Assembly (NCBI GenBank): GCA_023897205.1
Contig: JAHWDD010000004.1
Span: forward strand, 186,001-250,000
Source of the DNA: Exophiala sp. HKRS030
Taxonomy: Eukaryota; Ascomycota; Eurotiomycetes; Chaetothyriales; Herpotrichiellaceae
Direction: 5' to 3'
Length of the DNA stretch: 64,000 nt
Shown piece after piece: positions 1-12,079 of this stretch. Under the pieces are notes generated by a model that saw nothing but the letters and a program-made list of their open reading frames with translations, had not been told where the DNA came from and did not search any database. The translations under genes were made by a program, and so were the position numbers. Position 1 is the first letter of the stretch; every line of letters begins with the position of its first letter.

Positions 1-1819
1 CTCCTAGTCTCCTACGACTGAATGCGGGGCTCTTGGGGGAAAAAGGGTTCAGTCGAGCTAGACTCCTTTCTCGTAGGTGCCTCGTAGATGCCTCGTAGAT
101 GCCTCGTAAGGGCCCAAGGAGCCTCGCCTCCTATTAATTTATTAGCGGGCACGGCGGGCAAGATGCTGTGCTACGAGGGTTGCTACGAGGGCCAAGGCTC
201 CGAGGCAAACAACTTGTCGGTTAAGGACCGCTGCGCCTGCAGCCGCCCCGCTTAGGCCGCTAAGACCGCTTAGGCCCCATGCACCTGCGTCTACGTAGGA
301 CTCTAGGCACTATTAGGGAGTAGCACATGGTCTTCTTGGTCTACTCCGTACCTAGGTACTCTGTACATACGGACAGTTAGCGTTTAGGTACCTACGGCAT
401 AATTTATTAGCCAAGTCCTCAGTATTAAAGTTGGAGGTACATGCATTATGAACATAGGTACTTATCTTAGCTACTACGGAGTAGATAGTACCTACTTAGG
501 TACTTTACTACCTACACTTAAGTCGTCAACCGAAACCATGTTTCATCCCCACCAAGACCAAGGCTCAGGGGCTGATGCAGTCATCGGTGGCTACAGCCCA
601 TCCATGGACGCGTATGTCAGAGGACGACTTTTTGTTCAGAAATTTTCACACATTTCTATCTGGAGATATGAAATAACAACACAGTAAATGATGGTACTCA
701 TCAAGGGATTAAGTCATACCGACTGCAGTCAAAGCCAAGAAGAGTCGGATTTGTCGCTGATATGCAGGTCAGCAGCTTCAAGCCTTCATGGCCCAGAGCC
801 CCCGGACCCCATGTGGCTATTTTCAAAGAGGCAAATCGCCTTGCTTCTTTCTCGTTAAAAGTCGCAACTGTGCGTCTGCAGCTGAAATGGGCAGTTCAGC
901 TTTGGGCATGTGGCTTACCTTTTGTCACCTGGTGATTCTGTCTTTTTTTCTCCCTTTGACTCTACAGTAGTACAACCCAAAGAAACCGACACTGAGATCG
1001 AGACTAGTTGGTTCGTTGCGAGCACAGCCTGCCCCATGCCGACGCCGACTCGTACCTCCACAGAGATCGTCGTCAGCGTTTGCACGGTTGCACGTTGCTA
1101 GGATGCGAGCATGTCCTCACCACTCTATTCGCCTCCACCCAGGTTCCTACTTGGTCAGTGGCCATGCACTCGGTTACTCAGGGGATTCTATATTTCTTGG
1201 AACCTCTTGAATCTTGACCGTAGTGACCTGGTAGTGACCTGGTAGTCCTGCTAATCCCCTAGTAGTGACCGTAGTCAAGAAATATCTACCCGCCATTGGA
1301 CTTCAACTCCGCAGATCAACTACTGTACGTCCCAGTTTACGTATTACTACTGGACAGGGATTCCACGAACCTGAAACACCATCCACAACCCATCAGACCT
1401 GTCGTGAGTCGTGACCATCTTTGCTGAGTCTACCGACTCTGCTGAGAATCTGCTCTCACTTCCTTGTTCAAATTCACCGTCATCGTAACTAATCCGTCCA
1501 ACACCTGCCAAACTCACAATCAAAATCTCATCCTTCTTTTGACCCTTTGTCTTCACCATTCTTACCTCGACTCTTTCTCATCCTCTCTCACCCTCCCTCA
1601 TTACTCCGCTTGCGTCCTCGTCCTCGTCCTCGTTTCATCATTTCTCACATCATTCCGCAGACTCTCACTTCTCACTCTCGACATTCTTTCTACATTCCAA
1701 CGACACTCTACTATTCTGACGGCCCTGGCGGCTGTCACATACTTCCAGCGAGACCCCAGCGGATTTCACATCAATTGCCTGGTACACACACTACTATCGA
1801 GTCTGACATTTGAAACACC
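1..1819. other. Gene-free left flank and chitin synthase 5' leader
   Basis: No coding region with family resemblance or codon continuity is visible. The first 120 bases hold an 11-bp tandem repeat (listed separately). Several TAGGTAC-like stretches occur near 345-510. A 10-bp inverted repeat flanks about 1190-1285. From about 1460 the plus strand becomes pyrimidine-rich (TC and CTCGTC runs), as is common in fungal promoters and 5' UTRs just before a start codon. That part is probably the promoter and leader of the chitin synthase. Confidence 0.6.
71..114. repeat. 11-bp tandem repeat, four units
   Basis: Four head-to-tail units of TCGTAGATGCC are visible. The second and third are identical, the first differs by one base and the fourth (TCGTAAGGGCC) by three. 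Related CTACGAGG words recur at about 171-190 in the opposite orientation. No function is implied. Confidence 0.7.
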
Positions 1820-4670
1820 ATGTCAAACCCTTATGGAGGAGGATATGACCAAGGTCATCAATTGAGTGACATCTCGGGCAACCAGGTAAGTCACACCTCA
1901 ACATCGACAACCCAGTATTGACCACCATTCTACAGAGCTACCGAAATGTAGACCACCACTCAGACGATGAGGCAGAACATTCCTTACTTCACCAAAACTC
2001 GGCCTATCAGTCGCACCCCGATGCCCCCCGTTCTCGACCCCTCACACCAGGACAAGAGTCGGTCTACACGTTGAATGAGTCGTATGTCGGAGGAGATGCC
2101 TCCCGCCCCCAACCACAACCGTGGGAGGTCAATACCAAAATAATCCCTATGATCCCCAAGCACCTTATGGAATCACCAATTCTCAGGCCGGATTTCCCAC
2201 CGGCCCACCACCAGAACCTTTCGAACGCACCGACTCCACAGAGGCCTGGAGGCAGAGACAAGCACCAGGATATGGAACTCTAAAGAGATATGCAACAAGA
2301 AAGGTCAAGCTCGTCCAAGGCAGTGTTCTCAGCATTGACTACGCAGTCCCTAGTGCAATCCAGAACGCTATCCAGCCGAAATATCGCAATGATCTTGAAG
2401 GCGGCAGCGAAGAGTTCACCCATATGCGATATACAGCTGCCACCTGCGACCCTGACGACTTTACCTTGAAGAACGGATATAACCTGCGGCCCGCAATGTA
2501 CAACAGACATACCGAATTGTTGATAGCCATCACTTACTACAACGAAGACAAAGTTTTGACCGCCCGGACTCTGCATGGTGTCATGCAGAATATTCGAGAT
2601 ATTGTGAATCTGAAAAAGTCCGAGTTTTGGAACAAGGGTGGACCAGCATGGCAGAAGATTGTTGTCTGTCTTGTCTTTGATGGAATTGATCCTTGTGACA
2701 AAAACACTCTCGATCTCCTGGCAACCGTCGGTATCTACCAAGATGGTGTTATGAAGAAGGACGTGGATGGCAAAGACACGGTCGTCCACATCTTCGAATA
2801 TACCACCCAGCTTTCCGTCACCGCAAATCAGCAACTCATTCGACCGAATGACAACGATCCCACCTCGCTACCACCAGTGCAAATGATCTTTTGCTTGAAG
2901 CAGAAGAACAGCAAGAAAATCAACTCGCATCGATGGCTGTTCAACGGCTTTGGTCGTATCCTCAATCCCGAAGTCTGCATTCTCCTTGACGCTGGTACCA
3001 AACCCGGCCCCAAATCCTTGATGGCACTGTGGGAGGCATTTTACAATGACAAAGACCTTGGAGGTGCTTGTGGTGAAATCCATGCCATGTTGGGACGTGG
3101 TGGGGTGTTTGGACGCAAGCTGTTGAACCCGCTCGTGGCAGCGCAGAATTTCGAATACAAGATCAGCAACATCCTCGACAAACCCTTGGAGTCCTCTTTC
3201 GGCTATGTCAGTGTCTTGCCTGGTGCTTTCTCCGCCTACCGATTCCGAGCCATCATGGGTCGTCCTTTGGAACAATATTTCCATGGTGATCATACCATGT
3301 CCGCACGTCTAGGCAAGAAAGGTATCGAAGGCATGAACATTTTCAAGAAAAACATGTTCTTGGCCGAGGATCGTATCTTGTGTTTCGAGTTGGTCGCTAA
3401 AGCTGGATCGAAATGGCATCTTTCCTATGTCAAGGCTTCGAGAGCCGAGACCGATGTTCCTGAAGGTGCTGCAGAATTCATTGGTCAACGTCGACGATGG
3501 CTCAATGGTTCTTTCGCTGCCTCGATCTACTCTCTGATGCATTTCTCTCGCATGTACAAATCCGGTCACAACATCATCCGCATGATCTTCTTCCACATTC
3601 AAATGATTTACAACATTATCTCCGTCGTCCTCTCCTGGTTCTCTCTGGCCGCATTCTGGCTTACTACAAAAGTTCTCATGGATTTGGTCGGATCACCCAG
3701 TGGATCAAATGAGAATTCGGCCTTTCCATTCGGTAACAAGGCAACTCCTATCGTCAACACCTTGTTGCAATATGCCTACCTGGGATTTCTCCTTCTTCAA
3801 TTTATTTTGGCCCTGGGTAATCGGCCCAAGGGCTCCAAGATTGCTTACATGATCTCCTTCAGCGTCTTTGCTATCATCCAGCTATACGTAATAGTCTTGT
3901 CGATATACCTGGTGGTTCGAGCTTTTACCGTTTCAGGTGGAACTGACATTGACATCGACAATGGCGCCGACGCCTTTCTCAAGTCTTTCTTCGCATCTAC
4001 CGGCCCAGGTATCGTTATTATCGCGCTTGCGGCCACATTCGGACTCTATTTCGTGGCCTCGTTCTTGTATCTGGATCCATGGCACATGTTCACGTCATTC
4101 TTCCAATATCTCCTCCTGATGCCCTCATTCATCAATATCCTGATGATCTACGCGTTCAGCAACTGGCACGATGTTTCTTGGGGTACCAAAGGTTCAGATA
4201 AAGCCGACGTCTTGCCGTCAGCGCAGACCAAGAAGGATGAGAAGGGAAAGACGGCTGTGATCGAAGAAGTGGACAAACCACAAGCGGATATCGACAGTCA
4301 ATTTGAGGCGACGGTCAGAAGAGCATTGGCACCTTATGTTCCGCCCAAAGAAGAAGAGGGCAAGACTTTAGAAGATTCGTACAAGAATTTCCGAACTCGT
4401 CTCGTGGCTACCTGGATTTTCTCAAATGCATTGCTTGCGATAGTAATCACAAGTGATAGCTTGTCTAATTTTGGATTCACGGTAAGTCATTCCCTGTGGC
4501 CATAAAGAGGTAAAGTACTAACGATCCATCAGTCTCGACCAACAGACCGAAGCGAAGGATTCTTTCGAGCTCTACTGTGGACCACGGCTGCGTTGTCGCT
4601 TGTTCGATTCTTGGGTTGTTGTTGGTTCCTCGGAAGGACTGGTTTACTGTGCTGCTTCAGTAGACGATAG
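1820..4670 (+). CDS. chsB: Class III chitin synthase (frame broken by one missing base)
   Basis: Membrane enzyme that polymerises UDP-GlcNAc into cell-wall chitin at growing tips. Exons are 1820-1885, 1936-4481 and 4533-4670, joined by 50- and 51-nt GT-AG introns. The core carries [12 protein letters not shown] (about 3060), the LLDAGTKP acceptor region (about 2985), EDRIL (about 3365) and QRRRW (about 3487). Several hydrophobic helices follow, and the C-terminus ends in [17 protein letters not shown]. The run [14 protein letters not shown] and the short disordered leader with RPLTPG and VYTLNESY are class III signatures. The leader reads in one frame to about 2120 and the rest in the next frame; no GT-AG intron of suitable length bridges them. 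Adding one G at the GGG near 2123 gives [12 protein letters not shown] and a 916-residue protein, a normal size. I read it as a functional gene with a sequence error. Confidence 0.93.
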
Positions 4671-5450
4671 GTGGAAGGGATCAAATTGTTCATGTGGTAG
4701 TTCATATCGAAGTTCTTGCATTGCAGCCCGGGTTATGATGAGAATAACTTAATGGAGTTTGGGAAAAGCCCACAGAGGTCAAAAGTCTTGCAATGCCATG
4801 ACTCGTGTATACCCAGTTGACGGTGGTGATTGAGTTTACAGAAGAATAGTACTAGAATGAAGCAGTGAATCTGCGAGTGAACATTATCGGAAATCGGTAC
4901 CGACCTGTTGAGTCAACCCATACAAGTTTTGTGAGCGAATCCAACAGTAGGATTTATATACATGCTTTATCCTGCGTAAGTTTACCTAATCTCGGAAGAT
5001 TTGGAACCCCAATCAGTAATAGCGTCGAGTGGCTCGTGCTACTGCGTCATTTGATTTTCCTGCATGTCGACAATCGACAATCGCCAACTCACCTATCGTC
5101 TTGGATTCCGCGGGTGATCTCGTTCGAGTTCGTTGCCGTTGCCGAAGACGTGGAGTTACACGACGCATCGTGAATTGATTGAGCAGACACTCTTCACAAG
5201 CATCTCACTTGTCACGAGAAGATTGCACCGTGTTTTCTCTCGACGAATTGTGTGAAAGCACGGTAATCAGGCTGCGCCGTACCGACTTTGGAGACCCCTC
5301 GGCCACTACCCAAACGACGACGCCACCCAATACTATTATCTTTGTCCATCGTCCTTTTTTTCCGACCCATCAAGTTCGGATTCGAGAAATCTCATATTCG
5401 GATTTTAGAATTGGAGATATAATCTTGCTCAGCAAGACCCCGTCGGCAAG
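4671..5450. other. Intergenic, chitin synthase 3' end to ubc12 leader
   Basis: No supported gene. It presumably holds the 3' UTR of the chitin synthase and the promoter and 5' UTR of the Ubc12 gene. Short open stretches here have no recognisable domain. Confidence 0.5.
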
Positions 5451-6195
5451 ATGATGAAAATATGGTCAATGGTAGGGCATTCCTCACCACCATCGAGATA
5501 GGTTTGAGGCTGACAAACACGTTAGAAACAACAGCAGCAGAAGGATGAGCAAGCGCAAGGACCGTCGCAGAAAAAGAAAAAGGTCACGGCGGCTCAATTG
5601 CGGGTACAAAAAGGTGAGTGAGCACAAGGTGGAAGGACCTTGTTGTCTACGGGCTGTCACGGCTGACCATCGTTCATACACGCAGATCTCAGCGAACTCT
5701 CCTTAGGAAGCACAATGAAGACGACGTTCCCCAACCCCGACGACATTCTCAACTTTAGTCTGACGATCGAACCTGACGAGGGAATGTACAAAGGAGGAAG
5801 TTTTGTCTTCAGCTTTGCCATCAACCAGAACTTCCCACATGATCCACCCAAAGTCAAGTGCACACAGAAGATCTACCATCCAAACATCGACCTGGAAGGA
5901 AACGTCTGCTTGAACATCCTACGAGAAGATTGGAAGCCGGTTTTGAATTTGAATGCGGTTATCGTTGGAATGCAGGTAAGATCCGCTGTGACTCATATCA
6001 CTGGGATGAGAGGTGAGACTTTGCTAACCGCGGCTTATTCAGTTTCTCTTCCTGGAGCCCAATGCATCAGATCCGTTGAACAAAGAAGCGGCAGAAGATC
6101 TCCGGACAAATCGTGAGGGATTCAGAAGGAATGCGAGAACGGCAATGGGAGGTGGTGCAGTTCGAGGACAGAGCTACGATCGGGTGTTACGATAA
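5451..6195 (+). CDS. ubc12: NEDD8-conjugating enzyme E2 Ubc12
   Basis: E2 enzyme that accepts NEDD8/Rub1 from its E1 and passes it to cullins, activating SCF-type ubiquitin ligases. Four exons: 5451-5471, 5526-5613, 5686-5975 and 6043-6195, with introns of 54, 72 and 67 nt. The spliced protein is 183 residues, the same length as human UBE2M. It begins with a short N-terminal arm (MMKIWSM) like the Ubc12-specific tail that docks on the NEDD8 E1. The catalytic cysteine is Cys111 in [18 protein letters not shown], next to the family HPN motif. The C-terminus [16 protein letters not shown] is diagnostic for Ubc12 against other E2s. The very short first exon of seven codons is easy to miss, but the splice sites and the start fit the family exactly. 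The gene lies in tandem downstream of the chitin synthase. Confidence 0.95.
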
Positions 6196-6986
6196 TGGTG
6201 GATGTTCGCATTGGCGGAGAGATGGTCCATTTCATTAGGAGCAGAACGAGACAAACGAACCAACTTTACGACTAGAATCGTGGTGTATATTGATTTCGAG
6301 AATCTGAAGAAGCATTGCGACAAGCGGCGTTCGTGAGGGACGGTGGAGATTTTGCGGTCGGTCAATGGCGTTCTCTTCAGACATTGGCGAGACAACTCTA
6401 GGTATACTTTTACTTCTGCCATCTTGGTTCCTAAAGAATGCAGAATAGAATATTGTGGCAATTCCTCCCATATAGGAAACGACCTAGACTGATCATGACC
6501 TTGCACAATATATGCTCCATACTCCATACTCACACGACTACCCGGATGAGGATGTACTTCCCGTCCATGTCGATTTAGGTGGGCCGAGGGGCATAGAGGA
6601 GTCGAGTCGAGGCTGACAGTCGGGGAGACTATGACTTCTCCGAGGGAAACTCTGCCGGAGTCGGAGCTTGCGAATTGACAGGAAACCTGGCCAAAGAACC
6701 AATCAGATCAGTCCCCGTCGTCCCAGCAGCAACTTGCGCATTGTTCCTGCCTCTGCTTGTACTGCTGCTGCTGGTTGCTCCTGCTTGCTGCTGCTCTTGG
6801 GTGCTTTCCGCTCCTGCCTCTCCAACACCACCAAAAATTTCCCCGGACTTTAAACGGAACTCGATTTATTTTCCCTCCTCTCTTGTGTGTGTGACTCGAT
6901 TTCATCGTCTTTTTCTCTACACAAATCCATTGAATCTCCTCTCACCTTTGAAATTTTGTTATATCTTACAAGAAAACACATACAGA
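6196..6986. other. Intergenic, ubc12 3' end to ilv5 promoter
   Basis: No supported gene. The last 150 bases before 6987 are T/C-rich, consistent with a fungal promoter and leader. A GCTGCTG-rich stretch at about 6750-6800 is simple sequence and not clearly coding. Confidence 0.5.
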
Positions 6987-8416
6987 ATGGCTTCAAAGAC
7001 CTTTGCCAGAACCCTGCGCACTGCTTCCAAGCAGAAGATTGCAGCTTCGGCTGTCCCAAGAAGATCTTTTGTTTCTGTTGTTGCTACCAGACCTCTTGTC
7101 GCAGCTTCTCGATCGAGCTTTGCTGCTCCTTCCCAGCAACAGACCCGTGGGCTCAAGACTGTTGACTTTGCCGGTGTCAAGGAGGATGTTTATGGTATGG
7201 TGGACAGATCTTGCTCTTTTCTCACTTTGCTGACAGGTCTTTTCTAGAACGGGAAGATTGGCCCCGCGAGAAGCTCCTTGTAAGTCTACGGAAAAATCAT
7301 CATACTTGTAGCAGCAATGTGCTAATAAATTACTCTAGGAATACTTCAAGGACGATACTCTTGCCCTCATTGGCTATGGCTCCCAAGGTCATGGTCAAGG
7401 ACTTAACCTTCGCGACAATGGTCTGAACGTCATTGTCGGAGTTCGAAAGAACGGTGCTTCGTGGAAAGAAGCCATTCAAGATGGTTGGGTTCCTGGAAAG
7501 AACCTCTTTGAGGTCGATGAGGCTATCTCAAAGGGCACCATTGTCATGAACTTGCTCAGTGATGCGGCCCAGAGTGAGACATGGCCTGCTATCAAGCCAC
7601 AATTGGTGAAGGGAAAGGTAAGATCAGATCAAGGTCAAATCATGTGGATTAAACCAACTAATGCTGTTACGATAGACCCTCTACTTCTCCACGGTTTCTC
7701 CCCCGTCTTCAAAGACCTCACCAAAGTTGATGTCCCTACCGACATTGATGTCATCCTTGTCGCTCCCAAAGGTTCCGGCCGAACTGTTCGAAGTCTCTTC
7801 CGTGAAGGACGTGGTATCAACTCTTCAGTAGCTGTGTTCCAGGATGTTACAGGCAAAGCCGAAGAGAAGGCCGTCGCTTTGGGCGTTGCTGTTGGCAGCG
7901 GTTATCTATACAAGACTACATTTGAGAAGGAAGTCTACTCCGACCTCTACGGTGAACGTGGATGTTTGATGGGTGGTATTCACGGCATGTTCTTGGCTCA
8001 ATACGAAGTTCTTCGAGAACGTGGTCATTCTCCTTCTGAGGCATTCAACGAGACTGTCGAAGAGGCCACACAATCTCTATATCCTCTTATCGGTGCCAAC
8101 GGTATGGACTGGATGTATGCTGCTTGCTCCACAACTGCCCGTCGTGGTGCCATCGATTGGTCCGGCAAATTCAAGGATACCTTGAAACCCGTTTTCAATG
8201 AGCTCTATGACAGCGTCAAAAATGGTAGCGAGACCAAGCGTTCTCTCGAATACAACAGCCAACCCGATTACCGAGAGAAATATGAGAAGGAATTGGAGGA
8301 GATCCGCAATCTTGAGATCTGGCGCGCTGGAAAGGCTGTTCGGTAAGTTTTGTGCTGTCATGATACATTGATTCATACTAACGCAATCCAGATCTCTTCG
8401 ACCCGAGAACCAGTAA
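6987..8416 (+). CDS. ilv5: Ketol-acid reductoisomerase, mitochondrial (one base missing)
   Basis: Mitochondrial NADPH-dependent enzyme of valine, leucine and isoleucine synthesis; it isomerises and reduces acetolactate and acetohydroxybutyrate. Exons are 6987-7194, 7248-7279, 7339-7617, 7676-8342 and 8392-8416. The N-terminus is an Arg/Ser/Ala-rich presequence. The Rossmann signature IGYGSQGHGQG (about 7369) and the C-terminal knotted domain with LMGGIHGMFLAQYEVLRERG are intact. The C-terminus AVRSLRPENQ is reached only through the last 25-nt exon. At 7676 the exon should read TLYFSHGFSPVF. The sequence has TCTCCACGG where TCTCCCACGG is needed, so the frame slips by one at about 7692. Allowing one C gives 403 residues, the usual size. 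Because the residues on both sides are invariant in the family, a missing base explains this better than an intron. Confidence 0.95.
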
Positions 8417-9283
8417 TCGTCTAAATATTGATTTGACAGAGACATGTCTACAAAAATAAATGATATCCTGGCGAACCCAAAAGTTGATTTCATATGGCGG
8501 GATAAGGATGGCGCCTATGGCAATGAAAGAACGCAGGAGGAGAATGTCACGTTTACTTGCAGCAATGCTATGTACAATGAATCTAAAATACTTGGAGCGT
8601 TGAACTCTTGGGTGTTCAGAAAGCTATAATATTGACGTTTCTTTTTGTGAATTTGGACAGATCCTCTACATATTGTCCACCACCAAGGATTAATCGGACC
8701 CGATCTCGGACTTCTGCACGATTACCCCATAGACGTCAATTCTTACGACTTCCAAGTTGGCTCGATTATCTGCTTTTGGTTTTATACTGGATTTCCCACC
8801 CGGGATTATCTAACCAAGTTCTCCCGAAGCTTTTACCACGATCAGATGTAACTCTTTATTGTAACTCTTGAAACCAAGACATGTAAACCCCGAGTCTGTC
8901 TACCTCTCGGGATCTTGGGAAGGCCACGAATTCCGCCAGAGCCTCGCATATCAACAGTCACTATTCCCCCATCAACGATCTCTCCTGGGACCTCGATCCA
9001 CTTCCAACGAAGTCCGCAGATTTCACAACCACACTCACACAAATACACACATCCAACAACTACAAACACAAAAAAACAGCCAGCAAGATCTCAAGCCCCT
9101 CAATATAGTGCATAGTGTATCGTACACCGTGCATCGCCTTAATCCATCCAACGACTGTGCCTGGTGTCATCTCATCAAATCTCATCTCATCTCCTCTCAT
9201 CTCATCTCTTTTCGTCTAATCCAATCCGATTCAATCCAATCCAAGTTCCAACCCTCACCCGACCCCCGGAAATCAAAATCAAA
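8417..9283. other. Intergenic with pyrimidine-rich leader
   Basis: No supported gene. The distal half is C/T/A-rich and contains a CTCAT-type simple repeat (listed separately). It is likely the 3' UTR of ilv5 and the promoter plus 5' UTR of the next gene. Confidence 0.5.
9160..9245. repeat. CTCAT/CCAAT-rich simple repeat in a 5' leader
   Basis: Imperfect CTCATCTCAT repeats run from about 9168 to 9210, followed by several AATCCAATCC words. They sit immediately before the start codon at 9284, so they probably lie in the 5' UTR or core promoter of the PLP enzyme gene. Confidence 0.55.
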
Positions 9284-11411
9284 ATGGCCGATCCAACAAC
9301 ATCCCCGCCCTTGACACCCTCCGGCGTGCGCTCCGCCTACACCAAGATCAAACGATACATCCACACCACACCGGTGCTGACATCGCACGCCCTCGACGCA
9401 ATTGCCTCCTCGCCTGACCCGCGCCTGTATCTCGCGGAGAACCCGCCTGCTTTTCCCTCATCTGGGAATCATCATGATAATGATGATGCGACACCCAAGT
9501 TCAAGTTATACTTCAAAGCAGAGAATTTCCAGAAGATCGGCGCATTCAAGGCGAGAGGTGCTTTTCATGCTGTGACTAGGTTGATTGATGAGGTCGGCTT
9601 GGATGAGGTTCGGAGGAGGGGCGTTGTTACACATTCGAGTGGTGAGTTTTTTCTTTTCTTTTCGTTTTCTCTCTTCCCGGTTTTTCACCATCGCCTTTTT
9701 TTCGTTTTTCCACTTTTTGGGCCGTGGGGAGAGGGAGGGGAGAGAGAGGGGGGGGCAAGGGTTAAGTTAATTTGGATCTTGCGTTTTATGGAGCATGGGG
9801 TTGATGTTCGTCGTATGATTTCGTGGCAGGATTTTGTTCGAGGTTGTCGGTTTTGTTCCCGTTATCAAGGATTGGTATGTGGACCAGTACAAAAGGGAGG
9901 AGTGTGGCGTTAGGGGGAGACGCTCAGGGGCAGTGAGGAAGGGTGCTCACTGATTACTACGCACTTCGACGTTAAATGGAACGTCGTGTCTATCTCATTT
10001 GGTCCGATCATAGGGAAACAAAGGCGTCGATCTGATCAAGAGATGTTATGATCTAACGATCCAACGATCCGGCACCTCCTCTGCGGCCGGATCGCAAGCG
10101 GGGTCAACGGAGGTGCAAAGGACAGGGACGAGGAAGGCTGGCGAGATATACTGGCGAGTTGTCTTGCTGTTGACATGTTTACTCGTCGCGCAAGATTACT
10201 GTGCCGAGCTATCACATTCCAGTCGTTGACTCTCAGGCGCGCCGACATGATACCACAGGGCCTCGACATGATTCTAAAAGCGACATGGCTCGTTTCTCGC
10301 GTGTTCCCTCCTCTATACCCGTGCTTGAAGCCCTGTCAGCCTTCCTCTAGCCCGGACCCATTCCCATTCCTATACCCATTCCCTTTCCCGTTCCCAAACC
10401 CCCCATCCACACTGACTTGAAACCAACTCACCACGATTCTCTCTTCACAGGAAACCACGCACAAGCACTAGCCCTGGCCGCATCCACATTCTCAATTCCA
10501 TCATACATCGTGATGCCACGAATTAGCACACCGTCCAAGATCGCCGGCGTACGAATCTACACATCCAACGTGATCTTCAGCGGATCGACATCTCAAGAAC
10601 GCGAAGCCGTGGTCGCCGACGTAATCGCGCAACACAACGCTATCCTCGTGCCCCCTTACGACCACCCAGACATCATCCTCGGCCAAGGCACGGCGGCACT
10701 CGAACTGCAAGACCAATTCCAGCAACTCATCGACGCTAGCCCGTCTACCTCTGAAGGAGAAGGAAAAGGAAAAGGAAAAACTTTAAACGCGGTAATCACG
10801 CCGCTCGGCGGCGGCGGCCTGCTCGGTGGCACGGCGACGTGGTTCAGCGAGCAGCCGGACACGCTGGTCTTTGGCGCCGAACCGTCGTTCCAAGGCGGCG
10901 ACGATGCACGCCGTGGTCTGGTTGAGGGCAAGCGGATCGAGCATGTCAAGACGCTGACGATTGCCGATGGCTTGCGCACGCCTGTGGGCGTGGTGAATTG
11001 GGACATTGTCAGTGATAAGAACAAAGTGGAGGCCGTGTTTGCTGTCTCCGAGGACGAGATCAAGATGGCCTTGAGGCTCGTGCTGGAGAGGGTCAAGGTG
11101 GTGGTTGAACCGAGTGGCGCTGTGGGCTTGGCCGTCGTGCTGTTTAACAGGGAGTTTAGGGAGTTTGTGGCGAAGAGGCAAAGCGAGGAGAGACGGAAGG
11201 GGGACAAGGAGAAGGGGACGGGGTCTGGCATGTTGGGATCGTGTTTAGTGGTGGCAATACTACCGTTAAGGCTTTGAGTGCGCTGTTCCATGAGGACGAA
11301 GAGAACGACAAGGACAAGGACAAGGGGAACGGAGTTGTGAACGGCGGTGAACGTGCAGAGGGCAAAGTCGCGCTGGATGGATCGAAGACGGTGGAAGATG
11401 TTGCTGGTTGA
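9284..11411 (+). CDS. PLP-dependent serine racemase / hydroxyaspartate ammonia-lyase-like enzyme
   Basis: Fold-type II pyridoxal-phosphate enzyme of the threonine dehydratase/Sry1 group, which removes ammonia from or racemises hydroxy amino acids. Exons are 9284-9641 and 10451-11411. The Schiff-base lysine is Lys89 in [11 protein letters not shown]. The cofactor-contacting [14 protein letters not shown] spans the splice junction, so the 809-nt intron has no hidden coding exon. The phosphate loop is GGGGLLGG (about 10810), and [10 protein letters not shown] follows. It lacks the C-terminal ACT domains of the isoleucine-pathway enzyme Ilv1, so Sry1-like is the safer name. Near the end the frame moves by one base at TTGGGATC (about 11237). 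One more G gives [19 protein letters not shown], the expected family ending, then a charged low-complexity tail, 439 residues in all. Its neighbour ilv5 is also in amino-acid metabolism, but I see no proof of co-function. Confidence 0.87.
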
Positions 11412-12079
11412 AGGATAGGTTGTTACGGATTAGACACGAGGCCATCGAAGTATATCTGGATAGATAGAAAGATAAATGGATATACATAGGTACCTAAGTA
11501 TCGCACGAAAACCTATCCTTCGTCCTCCCTTTCTGATTAACCGCTCGCTGCTTTGCTCACCCTCGGCTCACCTGTCCGCAGGCCTGCCAGAGCAGTCGAT
11601 GCTCATACTTTTATACTTTCTTCTTGGTCATCTACAATATCAACTTTCGTCAACTTTAGACGATAGAATCGGTTCAAGCTGCTACGGGATTCGAGTCTGG
11701 CTCCTTTCTCTAATTATCCTTGCTCTATTTAGGTGCGCTACTTCTATGGTGTACTCTCTTTATATAGTAATAATAGATATCTGGCACTCACTTCGTTCGA
11801 AGGTCTAGTGGAAGATCGGCCTTGGGTAAATCCTCTTAAAGATAAGTATACCGTCCCTCGCTCGCGATATATTCTCCTTCGACTTGGTAGTTACGGGCTG
11901 GACTTGTGGCCCGCACCCTATACGTTCTGAAAGGGCCGCTTACCCACACTAAACACTCTCAAGATGTACCAATCCTACCCAGTCACGGGGACTTTGAAAG
12001 ACGCGGGCGGCGGAGAGAAATCTCACTCCCGCGAACTCTCAGGGTCGCCCCTCGACACCGACGCCGACTCCCCAGACCT
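11412..12079. other. Intergenic between convergent genes
   Basis: The 3' ends of the PLP enzyme (plus) and the PAQR gene (minus) face each other here. No supported gene. A short plus-strand open stretch at 11964-12152 overlaps the end of the PAQR gene antisense and has no recognisable domain. Confidence 0.5.

Noticed and set aside
2082..2127. A 46-nt intron in the chitin synthase leader to explain its frame change
   Set aside because: GTATGT to GAG would give the third frame, not the observed one, and other AG positions up to 2255 also fail. One missing G fits better.
10656..11291. 211-codon antisense frame in the PLP enzyme gene
   Set aside because: It is a shadow of a GC-rich coding strand with no domain; the sense strand carries clear catalytic motifs.
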